Source: an uncultured Clostridia bacterium (GTDB taxonomy: Bacteria > Bacillota > Clostridia > Oscillospirales > Acutalibacteraceae). From it: 11,670 bases of DNA. Below, piece by piece: positions 1 through 5,252 of this stretch. The stretch lies in assembly GCA_937884625.1 (NCBI GenBank), contig CALGCE010000061.1, forward strand, positions 1 through 11,670, in the 5' to 3' direction. The notes below the pieces were generated by a model. The model did not search any database. It had not been told where the DNA came from and saw only the letters and a list, made by a program, of their open reading frames with translations. A program made the position numbers and the translations under genes. Each line of letters begins with the position of its first letter. Positions within the stretch are counted from its first letter, which is position 1.

Positions 1-1
1 C

Positions 2-178
2 TTTGCTTATTATTTCTCCAAAGAACCACCAGTTAAAAGCGATGGAAAAGGTGGATATAAACCATATAGCGATTCAGTAATTCCAAATAAGAATATTTTA
101 TTCTCATTTTCCAAGGTAAAAAAAGATTGTTTATTGTTTCGCAAATATCGGTATTTTATTTTTACAAATCAAGAGTGA
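2..178 (+). CDS. Possible C-terminal end of an unidentified protein (partial, left edge)
   Basis: A frame is open from base 2 for 58 codons and ends at TGA 176-178. No start is visible because the window begins inside it. The readable peptide starts FAYYFSKEPPVKSDGKGGYK and ends KYRYFIFTNQE. The first half has balanced, coding-like codon use. The second half is richer in Lys, Phe and Ile and could be the normal tail, or a frame kept open by chance in AT-rich DNA. I do not recognise a family. A possible rightward terminator follows at 285-313. It could equally be a decayed remnant, and the bases upstream of the window would settle this. Confidence 0.4.
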   Translation, partial: FAYYFSKEPPVKSDGKGGYKPYSDSVIPNKNILFSFSKVKKDCLLFRKYRYFIFTNQE

Positions 179-195
179 GGCTGTATTTTTTATGT

Positions 196-226
196 AAAAA
201 AAGTTGGAGATTTTATCACCCCAACT
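196..226 (-). terminator. Rho-independent terminator of the XRE/helical-repeat regulator
   Basis: Read on the minus strand, AGTTGG pairs with CCAACT, extended inward by a G-T and a G-C pair to about 8 bp around a 9-nt loop. Seven T residues follow (complement of A196-A202). It lies about 90 bp past the stop codon at 318 and has the right polarity to end that transcript. Confidence 0.65.
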
Positions 227-284
227 AAAATTATACAACCTGTTTTTATATATTTATTTCCTTCATTAATAAAGAAAATACTCA

Positions 285-313
285 TTGGAAATGAGATTTC
301 TCCAAGTTTTTTT
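285..313 (+). terminator. Weak rightward terminator-like hairpin
   Basis: TTGGA (285-289) pairs with TCCAA (301-305), a couple of A-T pairs extend it inside a bulge, and seven T residues follow at 307-313. An alternative small hairpin CTCATT/AATGAG (281-295) competes with it. It would serve the partial rightward frame ending at 178. The stem is short and AT-rich. Confidence 0.3.
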
Positions 314-317
314 AAAT

Positions 318-1067
318 TTATAAAAGTTTTGTTTTAAAATATAAATCATCATATTTTTTTAAAGCACGGCAAACATAACTGCCAATATCATAAATCACCC
401 ATTTATCGCTAAATTTTTCTTTTGCCTGTAAAAAGAAATCGTATGCTTTGTCAAAAATACCCGTATGATAATACGCATAAATCAGTGCTGACCACTCCAT
501 ATATTCATCAATGTGATTTTTCAATCGTTCTTCCTGATTTTTACATATATATGATGCTTGACCGATTTCAATATAATAACGAATAATTAGATACCTGGTC
601 TTCCAATATGTTTGATTTTGAGGAGATGTGTCATTGTTATTCTCGCATTCATTTATAACACAATCAAATTTTTCAACAGCAATCCGCTTACAGTATTCCA
701 GCATTGAAAGATATATCGTTCCGTGTATTCTGCAATCTTCTGCAAAGTATTCACTTTTTTTAATGAGTTTTTTAAACTCTATATCAGCACGGATAAAATC
801 TTCCGGTTCATGTGTGGTGTCATATACAGATGCCATTCTTTGTGCGTAATTGTCGTAAGCACGAAAGTTATCTTTATAAAGGTCATCAACCGTTATTTCA
901 TAAATCCTTGCTATTTGCGGTAATGTTAGGGCGTCCGGCAATGTTTGACCGCATTCCCATCTTGAAACGGTTTGTGCCGTAACTCCTAACAGTTCAGCTA
1001 CTTTTTCTTGTGTAAGATTTTGAGACATCCGATACTTTTTTAAATTACTTGTAAATGTTTTATTCAT
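318..1067 (-). CDS. XRE-family regulator with long helical (TPR-like) C-terminal region
   Basis: The protein is 249 aa. Residues 8-62 form a Cro/CI-type helix-turn-helix (LTQEKVAELLGVTAQTVSRWE, then a second half ending in ITVDDLY), which should bind operator DNA as a dimer. The remaining ~185 residues are helical and rich in aromatic and charged residues, like the tetratricopeptide-type sensor halves of many Firmicute XRE regulators; no enzyme motif is visible. An upstream in-frame ATG exists at 1127, but I chose ATG 1065-1067. It has GGGAG 7 nt upstream, and the predicted promoter (-10 at 1108-1113) would start transcription downstream of the longer ATG. The gene is transcribed alone and lies just after the polymerase gene on the same strand. 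Its ligand and targets are unknown. The palindrome at its transcription start suggests self-regulation. Confidence 0.85.
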   Translation of the reverse strand: MNKTFTSNLKKYRMSQNLTQEKVAELLGVTAQTVSRWECGQTLPDALTLPQIARIYEITVDDLYKDNFRAYDNYAQRMASVYDTTHEPEDFIRADIEFKKLIKKSEYFAEDCRIHGTIYLSMLEYCKRIAVEKFDCVINECENNNDTSPQNQTYWKTRYLIIRYYIEIGQASYICKNQEERLKNHIDEYMEWSALIYAYYHTGIFDKAYDFFLQAKEKFSDKWVIYDIGSYVCRALKKYDDLYFKTKLL

Positions 1068-1089
1068 ACTTTTACTCCCGTTTTGTATT

Positions 1090-1101
1090 TGAAAGCTTTC
1101 A
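1090..1101. promoter_or_regulatory. 12-bp palindrome at the regulator's transcription start (candidate operator)
   Basis: TGAAAGCTTTCA is a perfect 12-bp palindrome beginning about 7 bp downstream of the -10 box of the adjacent XRE gene. A related half (GGAAAGC) occurs at 1119-1125 inside the -35/-10 spacer. The position fits an autoregulatory site, but no other copy was found to confirm a binding motif. Confidence 0.35.
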
Positions 1102-1107
1102 TACTTA

Positions 1108-1136
1108 ATTATACAAACGGAAAGCATTAAAGTAAA
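1108..1136 (-). promoter_or_regulatory. Promoter of the XRE/helical-repeat regulator
   Basis: On the minus strand, TTTACT (1136-1131), a 17-bp spacer and TATAAT (1113-1108). The predicted start is near 1101, leaving a leader of about 34 nt with a GGGAG ribosome site. Confidence 0.65.
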
Positions 1137-1179
1137 TATCTCGTTTTAAGATTATATTCTCGATTTATGACTAATCATC

Positions 1180-2364
1180 TTATTCATTAATTATTCTTCC
1201 CCTCTTTACACTTTCAAAGCCGAATTTATCTCTTACCGACTGTATTGAGTTTTCTATATTTTCTTGTCTTTCTTCGCTGATGCTGTCACCGAAAAAGTCT
1301 TGCTGTACCGCCGAGTTTCCGTCTTTTAGGTTTATTGCCCTAAATCCGACCGAGCGAAGCGGTAAATCCCATTTGTAAACGTTTTCAAACAACTGCATTG
1401 CCCTTTTGGCAAGCATCACAGCGGAATTTACCGAAGTTGACAGGGTAATTGATTTTTCCTTTACTTTAAGTGCCGTATTTCTCGTATGCACCTGTATACC
1501 CGTTGCATAAAGTCCTTTACTTCGCAGTTGCCGTGAAATATCCTCCGAAAGACCTAAAAAGATTTTCCAAACCTCATCGGGTGTGGTTATATCGTGGTCG
1601 GGCGTTACCGACCTGCCTACACTTTTTGGTGTGTAATCCTCGCTTATCGGCGTAACGGGGGAATTATCCTCTCCCAATGCATTTATTTTAAGTTCCCTGC
1701 CACATTTGCCTAAAAGCCTTTCAAGGGTAGCGGTATCGCATTTTGTTATGTCGCCTATCGTAAAAATTCCGTTTTCCCTTAATTTTTGTGCCGTACTTTT
1801 ACCAACGAACAGTAAATCACTTGCAGGCAAACTCCACACCTTATCCTTAAAGTTTTCCCTTGAAATTACCGTTACGGCGTCGGGCTTTTTCATATCGGAG
1901 CCTAATTTTGCAAATATCTTATTAAAACTTACCCCTACCGATATGGTTATTCCGAGTTCCCTTTTTATATCTTTTCGTATTTTATGGGCAATTTCCTCAC
2001 CGCTGCCGAAAAGAAACGTGCTACCCGTAACGTCAAGCCAACATTCGTCTATACCGAAAGGTTCTATCAAATCGGTATAACGCTCATAAATTTCGTGGGC
2101 TTTTTTTGAATACTCTTTATATTTTTTATAATCGGGAGAAAGGGTTACAAGTTCGGGACATTTTGCCTTTGCCTCCCATATTGCCTCTGCCGTCTTAACG
2201 CCGTACTTTTTTGCTATCTCGTTTTTTGCAAGAACTATACCGTGCCTTTCCTCGACACTTCCGCAAACCGCCACAGGCAAATCGTATAGGGTGGGATTAG
2301 AAAGCAAAGACACCGACGCAAAAAAATTATTAAGGTCACAGTGAAGTATAACCCTGTCTTTCAT
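1180..2364 (-). CDS. dinB: Y-family translesion DNA polymerase (DinB/UmuC-like, Pol IV type)
   Basis: The protein is 394 aa, a full-length error-prone polymerase that copies past damaged bases. Palm residues are intact: Asp10 in HCDLNNFFASV and Asp106-Glu107 in GIDECWLDVTGS bind the two metals, and Phe15 sits at the steric-gate position. GVSFNKIFAKLGSDMKKPD (thumb boundary) and VGRSVTP (little finger) also match the family. Near the C-terminus QQDFF resembles a QLxLF clamp-binding peptide. Most family members read SIDE where this one reads GIDE, a change common in clostridial homologues from memory. ATG 2364 is chosen over GTG 2370 because GGAGGT at 2376-2371 abuts the GTG but sits 6 nt from the ATG. 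The gene has its own LexA-box promoter and also lies 75 bp downstream of the leftward zinc-ribbon/sigma-like pair, so readthrough is possible. Confidence 0.93.
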   Translation of the reverse strand: MKDRVILHCDLNNFFASVSLLSNPTLYDLPVAVCGSVEERHGIVLAKNEIAKKYGVKTAEAIWEAKAKCPELVTLSPDYKKYKEYSKKAHEIYERYTDLIEPFGIDECWLDVTGSTFLFGSGEEIAHKIRKDIKRELGITISVGVSFNKIFAKLGSDMKKPDAVTVISRENFKDKVWSLPASDLLFVGKSTAQKLRENGIFTIGDITKCDTATLERLLGKCGRELKINALGEDNSPVTPISEDYTPKSVGRSVTPDHDITTPDEVWKIFLGLSEDISRQLRSKGLYATGIQVHTRNTALKVKEKSITLSTSVNSAVMLAKRAMQLFENVYKWDLPLRSVGFRAINLKDGNSAVQQDFFGDSISEERQENIENSIQSVRDKFGFESVKRGRIINE

Positions 2365-2382
2365 AATCACACCTCCAAATTA

Positions 2383-2396
2383 CGAACAAACGTTCT
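2383..2396. promoter_or_regulatory. LexA (SOS) box of the Y-family polymerase gene
   Basis: CGAACAAACGTTCT has the Gram-positive LexA core GAAC-N4-GTTC, with the outer C of the consensus on one side. It lies at the predicted transcription start, 7-20 bp downstream of the -10 box and 19 bp upstream of the ATG, where bound LexA would block initiation. The promoter, box and polymerase gene together make this a confident call. Confidence 0.88.
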
Positions 2397-2402
2397 TTTA
2401 AT

Positions 2403-2431
2403 ATTATATAGCATAATTTTTATTTTGTAAA
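2403..2431 (-). promoter_or_regulatory. Promoter of the Y-family polymerase gene
   Basis: Minus strand: TTTACA (2431-2426), a 17-bp spacer, TATAAT (2408-2403). The start is predicted near 2396, inside the LexA box. Confidence 0.75.
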
Positions 2432-2433
2432 GT

Positions 2434-2451
2434 GTAATTTTATGAAATTAC
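2434..2451. repeat. Inverted repeat with a half-copy of the module's operator
   Basis: GTAATTT-TATG-AAATTAC is a 7-bp perfect inverted repeat spanning the stop codon of the sigma-like gene and abutting the polymerase -35 box. The 13 bases ATTTTATGAAATT (2437-2449) match operator D, but the other half diverges: about 11 of 17 operator positions agree. It may be a weak operator, a weak hairpin, or chance in AT-rich DNA. Confidence 0.3.
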
Positions 2452-2757
2452 AAGTCGGTCAAGTGCTTTAAGGTGCAAACGCTCTATCTGCCGTTTACAG
2501 TAATTGGTCATATAGGCTATCTCTTCAAGCGAACGACCGCATATGTACTTCTGCGATAAAATTTCGGTAAGTAAACCGCCGTCAACCGCATCTATGTCGT
2601 CCTCTATTTTATTTCGTATGGCACGTGCGTTTTCACGCTGTCTTAAATACTTTTCTGCATTGTCCGATTGGGTATCCATCATTTCTCCGAGTCTTAAAAT
2701 TTTTGCCTGTAAAATTCGGTAGAGCCCCAAATAGTTCTTTTTTTCTTCAAATTCCAT
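2440..2757 (-). CDS. Small sigma-region-4-like regulator (phage DUF1492/ArpU-like)
   Basis: The protein is 105 aa. Residues 1-55 form a charged, probably coiled helix (LRQRENARAIRNKIEDDID). Residues 65-102 look like a sigma-factor region 4 helix-turn-helix: LSQKYICGRSLEEIAYMTNY, then CKRQIERLHLKALDRL. Small proteins of this build act as late-gene or middle-gene transcription activators in Firmicute prophages, but family assignment from sequence alone is tentative. The start ATG at 2757 lies inside the end of the zinc-ribbon gene (11-bp overlap, different frame), so translation is probably coupled. A longer reading from 2799 would overlap that gene by more than 50 bp and has no better ribosome site. 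It could bind DNA, RNA polymerase, or both. Confidence 0.7.
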   Translation of the reverse strand: MEFEEKKNYLGLYRILQAKILRLGEMMDTQSDNAEKYLRQRENARAIRNKIEDDIDAVDGGLLTEILSQKYICGRSLEEIAYMTNYCKRQIERLHLKALDRLVIS

Positions 2758-3142
2758 TTTGTACACCGCCCTTAATCTTCGGCAGTACCTTGGCAACAAA
2801 GTTTCCGTAACTTAAACGGGTACCGTTTTCTTTATTGTAACTTTCAAGCAAAGATATAACCTTTGTAAGCGAACTTTCGGTGTACCGCCTTCGTCTTTGT
2901 GACTGTGCTTTCCACAGTTTTCTGCCCTTTATCCTGCAAGAATCATTACAATAATCCGTCTTGTTTGCAGGGAGCCTTGCTCCGCAACATCTGCAATGCT
3001 CTGCCCTTACTCTCTCAATGCTTGTCCCGTAACAACTCGGACACACCACTCTTTTTTCATACGGCGGTGTGTCAAGTCCGTGTTCCTCAAAAACAGTTTT
3101 TACTTCCTCAAATCTTTTTCCGCAGTCCGTACAACGGTACAT
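2747..3142 (-). CDS. Two-zinc-finger protein, first gene of the leftward arm
   Basis: The protein is 131 aa. Cysteines are arranged in pairs: Cys4-Cys7 and Cys34-Cys37 (one zinc ribbon), then Cys50/52/53 with Cys65 and Cys69 (a second, FCS-like finger, DYCNDSCRIKGRKLW). A basic stretch RRRR at 83-86 follows and then a helical tail ending GGVQNGI. This composition suggests nucleic-acid binding. Similar small zinc-ribbon proteins occur in Firmicute prophages and integrative elements, with no experimentally fixed role that I can name. ATG 3142 is preceded by AGGAGG with about 10 nt spacing. It is the first gene downstream of the operator-controlled leftward promoter and overlaps the sigma-like gene, so the two probably work together. 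Confidence 0.75.
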   Translation of the reverse strand: MYRCTDCGKRFEEVKTVFEEHGLDTPPYEKRVVCPSCYGTSIERVRAEHCRCCGARLPANKTDYCNDSCRIKGRKLWKAQSQRRRRYTESSLTKVISLLESYNKENGTRLSYGNFVAKVLPKIKGGVQNGI

Positions 3143-3167
3143 ATACTTTGTTCCTCCTAAAAAATAC

Positions 3168-3196
3168 TTGACAATTATGAAATTATGTAATAAAAT
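3168..3196 (+). promoter_or_regulatory. Rightward promoter of the repressor-protease pair, overlapped by operator A
   Basis: TTGACA (3168-3173), a 17-bp spacer, TAAAAT (3191-3196). The spacer is essentially operator A. The start would be near 3203, giving a leader of about 117 nt that contains operators B, C and D. A nearer alternative, TATTAT at 3272-3277, has no good -35. Confidence 0.6.
3175..3191. promoter_or_regulatory. Operator A (17 bp)
   Basis: TTATGAAATTATGTAAT differs from operator D at two positions. It fills the spacer of the rightward promoter. It would be the natural negative-feedback site of the XRE repressor at 3321. Confidence 0.65.
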
Positions 3197-3214
3197 TTAA
3201 ATTGCAAACAATAA

Positions 3215-3231
3215 ATTACGAATTTTCATAA
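3215..3231. promoter_or_regulatory. Operator B (17 bp, opposite orientation)
   Basis: On the minus strand it reads TTATGAAAATTCGTAAT, one mismatch from operator D. It lies immediately downstream of the leftward promoter's start, between the two facing promoters. Confidence 0.7.
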
Positions 3232-3241
3232 CCACAAGCAT

Positions 3242-3270
3242 ATTATATTATGAATTTTCGTAATTGTCAA
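3242..3270 (-). promoter_or_regulatory. Leftward promoter of the zinc-ribbon arm, operator C as its spacer
   Basis: Minus strand: perfect TTGACA (3270-3265), exactly 17 bp, perfect TATAAT (3247-3242). The spacer is precisely operator C. The start is predicted near 3235, with a leader of about 93 nt to ATG 3142. Repressor bound to C or B should exclude RNA polymerase. Confidence 0.78.
3248..3264. promoter_or_regulatory. Operator C (17 bp)
   Basis: TTATGAATTTTCGTAAT, one mismatch from operator D. It occupies the whole -35/-10 spacer of the leftward promoter. Its centre is 33 bp from B and 31 bp from D, about three helical turns, which would allow cooperative binding on one face. Confidence 0.75.
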
Positions 3271-3278
3271 GTATTATT

Positions 3279-3295
3279 TTATGAAATTTCGTAAT
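3279..3295. promoter_or_regulatory. Operator D (17 bp)
   Basis: TTATGAAATTTCGTAAT is the copy closest to a consensus and close to the palindrome TTACGAAATTTCGTAA. It ends 25 bp upstream of the repressor ATG and lies just upstream of the leftward promoter's -35. Confidence 0.7.
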
Positions 3296-3320
3296 TTTTT
3301 TGCTTTATGGGGGAATATGT

Positions 3321-3653
3321 ATGTCACCAATATACGAACGTATAGAGGAACTATGCAAAAACAAGGGGATAAATATAACGGTATTGTGCAGTGAATGTAA
3401 AATACCCCGTGCATCTCTTTCGGACTTTAAAATGGGCAGAAAAAAAACGCTGTCGGCAGAAACCCTTTCAAAAATATCTGACTATTTTAATGTAACCGTA
3501 GATTACCTTTACGGTAAAACCCCCGTATCAAGTAATGAGGAGTCGCTTAAAGTGGCCCTGTTCGGGGGCGACGGTAAAGTGACCGACGAAATGTGGAACG
3601 AGGTCAAGCGTTACGCACAGTATATCAAGGAGAGAAAGAATGGAGACAACTAA
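3321..3653 (+). CDS. Small XRE repressor (ImmR/CI-like)
   Basis: The protein is 110 aa. Residues 5-65 are a Cro/CI helix-turn-helix: IYERIEELCKNKGINITVLC, the recognition region IPRASLSDFKMGRK, then ISDYFNVTVDYLYG, the usual end of this domain. A linker rich in Ser and Gly leads to a C-terminal helix (EMWNEVKRYAQYIKERK). There is no LexA-type peptidase domain, so inactivation would have to come from a partner. That partner is probably the ImmA-like protease encoded next, overlapping by 14 bp. This is the gene order seen in the ICEBs1 immR-immA pair. ATG 3321 is chosen because GGGGGA at 3309-3314 lies 6 nt upstream; an in-frame TTG at 3300 lacks a ribosome site. Four identical-type operators upstream are its probable targets. 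Confidence 0.88.
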   Translation: MSPIYERIEELCKNKGINITVLCSECKIPRASLSDFKMGRKKTLSAETLSKISDYFNVTVDYLYGKTPVSSNEESLKVALFGGDGKVTDEMWNEVKRYAQYIKERKNGDN

Positions 3654-4035
3654 ACTTTTAAGGATTGCCGAAAGAAGCGGAATAACGGTAGACAGATTTA
3701 ACCTGCCCCAAAACCGTTCCGTTTCGGTGAAATGCGAAAGCGGTATGTACGTAGCACTTGATAACAATATGACCTGTGCGGAAGAAAAGGTGTGTCTTGC
3801 ACACGAACTCGGACACTGCGAAACTTACAGTTTTTATAACATTTATTCCCCGCTTGATATAAGAGGCAAACACGAAAACAGGGCAAACTGCTGGGCAATA
3901 AAAAAACTGATACCGAAGTATCAGTTTGAAAAAGCAATAAAATCGGGTTATGATAACGTCTATTCTCTTGCGGAATACTTTGGGGTTACCACCGACTTTA
4001 TGATAAAAGCAGTCGAGTATTATAAGGGCGCATAA
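3640..4035 (+). CDS. ImmA/IrrE-family metalloprotease (probable antirepressor)
   Basis: The protein is 131 aa and cytoplasmic, with no signal peptide. It carries the zinc-protease motif HELGH at residues 55-59, preceded by the typical EEKVCLA helix. Glu79 in HENRANCWAI is the likely third zinc ligand; ENRAN is the second signature of the DUF955/COG2856 family. In ICEBs1, ImmA cleaves the ImmR repressor after DNA damage or quorum signals, and IrrE/PprI does the same to DdrO in Deinococcus. The 14-bp overlap with the repressor gene ensures joint synthesis and points to that repressor as the substrate, which is inference. The length matches short ImmA proteins. It converges on the malic enzyme gene with only 31 bp between stops and no clear terminator. 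Confidence 0.9.
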   Translation: METTKLLRIAERSGITVDRFNLPQNRSVSVKCESGMYVALDNNMTCAEEKVCLAHELGHCETYSFYNIYSPLDIRGKHENRANCWAIKKLIPKYQFEKAIKSGYDNVYSLAEYFGVTTDFMIKAVEYYKGA

Positions 4036-4066
4036 ACATAGCCTAACGACAGTTTTTGCAAAGCGA

Positions 4067-5239
4067 CTATTTAATTTTTGCCACACCGCTTTTTATAGCG
4101 GCATCGGCAACGGCTTTTGCAACTGTTGGTGCTATTCTTTTGTCAAACGCTTTGGGAAGTATGTATTCGCTTGACAGTTCATCATCCGATACAAGTGACG
4201 CAATAGCATAGGATGCCGCCATCTGCATTTCATCATTTATGTCACTTGCTCGCACATCCAAAGCACCTCTGAAAATACCGGGGAATGCCAATACATTGTT
4301 AATTTGGTTATTAAAGTCGCTTCTGCCCGTACCCACTATCTTGGCTCCGCCTAAGAGTGCTTCATCGGGCATAATTTCAGGTGTCGGGTTTGCCATTGCA
4401 AATACTATTGCATTATCAGACATAGTAGATACCATTTCTCTTGTAACAATATTAGGTGCAGATACGCCTATAAATACATCTGCATTTTTTATAACATCTT
4501 TAAGCAAACCCTGCTCGTGATTGGGGTTTGTTTTTTTTGCTAATTTATTATGTGCATTCGAAAGTTGCATACCGTCACATATTGCACCGAATTTATCGCA
4601 CATAACAAGATTTTTAACGCCAAGTTTTAAAAGATGCTCTCCTATGGCAGTTCCTGCCGCACCTGCGCCGTTTATTACACATTTAATATCCTTAATATCC
4701 TTTTTTACTATTTTAAGTGCGTTAAGCATTGCCGCCGCTACTACTATTGCAGTACCGTGTTGGTCATCGTGAAAAACGGGTATATCGCATAACTCTTTAA
4801 GTTTCTTTTCAATTTCAAAACATCTGGGTGCTGCAATATCTTCAAGATTTATACCGCCGAAACTTCCCGACAATAGATATATTGTGCGTACAAGTTCGTC
4901 AACATCATTAGTACGAATACACAACGGAAATGCGTCAACCCCTGCAAATTCCTTAAACAGTACGCATTTACCCTCCATAACAGGCATACCTGCCTCAGGA
5001 CCGATATTACCTAGTCCCAATACGGCAGAACCGTCGGTTATTACCGCTATCAAATTATGTCTACGGGTAAGTTCAAAAGATTTATTATAATCTTTCTCAA
5101 TTTCAAGGCACGGTTGTGCTACGCCCGGTGTGTACGCCAATGAAAGTTCTTCGCTTGACGTTACGGGAGTTCTTGACACAACCTCGATTTTACCCTGCCA
5201 ATCATAATGCTTTTTAAGTGATTCCTGTTTTATATCCAT
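4067..5239 (-). CDS. Malic enzyme, NAD(P)-dependent, decarboxylating
   Basis: The protein is 390 aa, the size of short bacterial malic enzymes without a phosphotransacetylase tail. It converts malate to pyruvate plus CO2 with reduction of NAD or NADP. Visible features: Tyr36 in LSLAYTPGVA and Lys91 in MEGKCVLFK (catalytic pair), INLEDIAAPRCF and PVFHDDQHGTA at 155-163 (metal and substrate binding), and the dinucleotide motif GAGAAGTAIG at 191-200. Which cofactor is used cannot be read safely. ATG 5239 has AAGGAGC at a good distance. The ribosome site begins right after the stop of the upstream glycosyltransferase (13-bp gap), so the two form one transcript. Confidence 0.95.
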   Translation of the reverse strand: MDIKQESLKKHYDWQGKIEVVSRTPVTSSEELSLAYTPGVAQPCLEIEKDYNKSFELTRRHNLIAVITDGSAVLGLGNIGPEAGMPVMEGKCVLFKEFAGVDAFPLCIRTNDVDELVRTIYLLSGSFGGINLEDIAAPRCFEIEKKLKELCDIPVFHDDQHGTAIVVAAAMLNALKIVKKDIKDIKCVINGAGAAGTAIGEHLLKLGVKNLVMCDKFGAICDGMQLSNAHNKLAKKTNPNHEQGLLKDVIKNADVFIGVSAPNIVTREMVSTMSDNAIVFAMANPTPEIMPDEALLGGAKIVGTGRSDFNNQINNVLAFPGIFRGALDVRASDINDEMQMAASYAIASLVSDDELSSEYILPKAFDKRIAPTVAKAVADAAIKSGVAKIK

Positions 5240-5252
5240 AATAGTGCTCCTT

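Noticed and set aside
4036..4066. Looked for a bidirectional terminator between the converging protease and malic enzyme genes.
   Set aside because: No stem longer than a few bases with a T run is present in the 31-bp gap.
3658..4086. A 142-codon minus-strand frame opposite the protease gene.
   Set aside because: It mirrors a well-supported ImmA-family gene with intact zinc motifs. Its own translation is rich in Cys and Phe with no recognisable domain, and it has no ribosome site.
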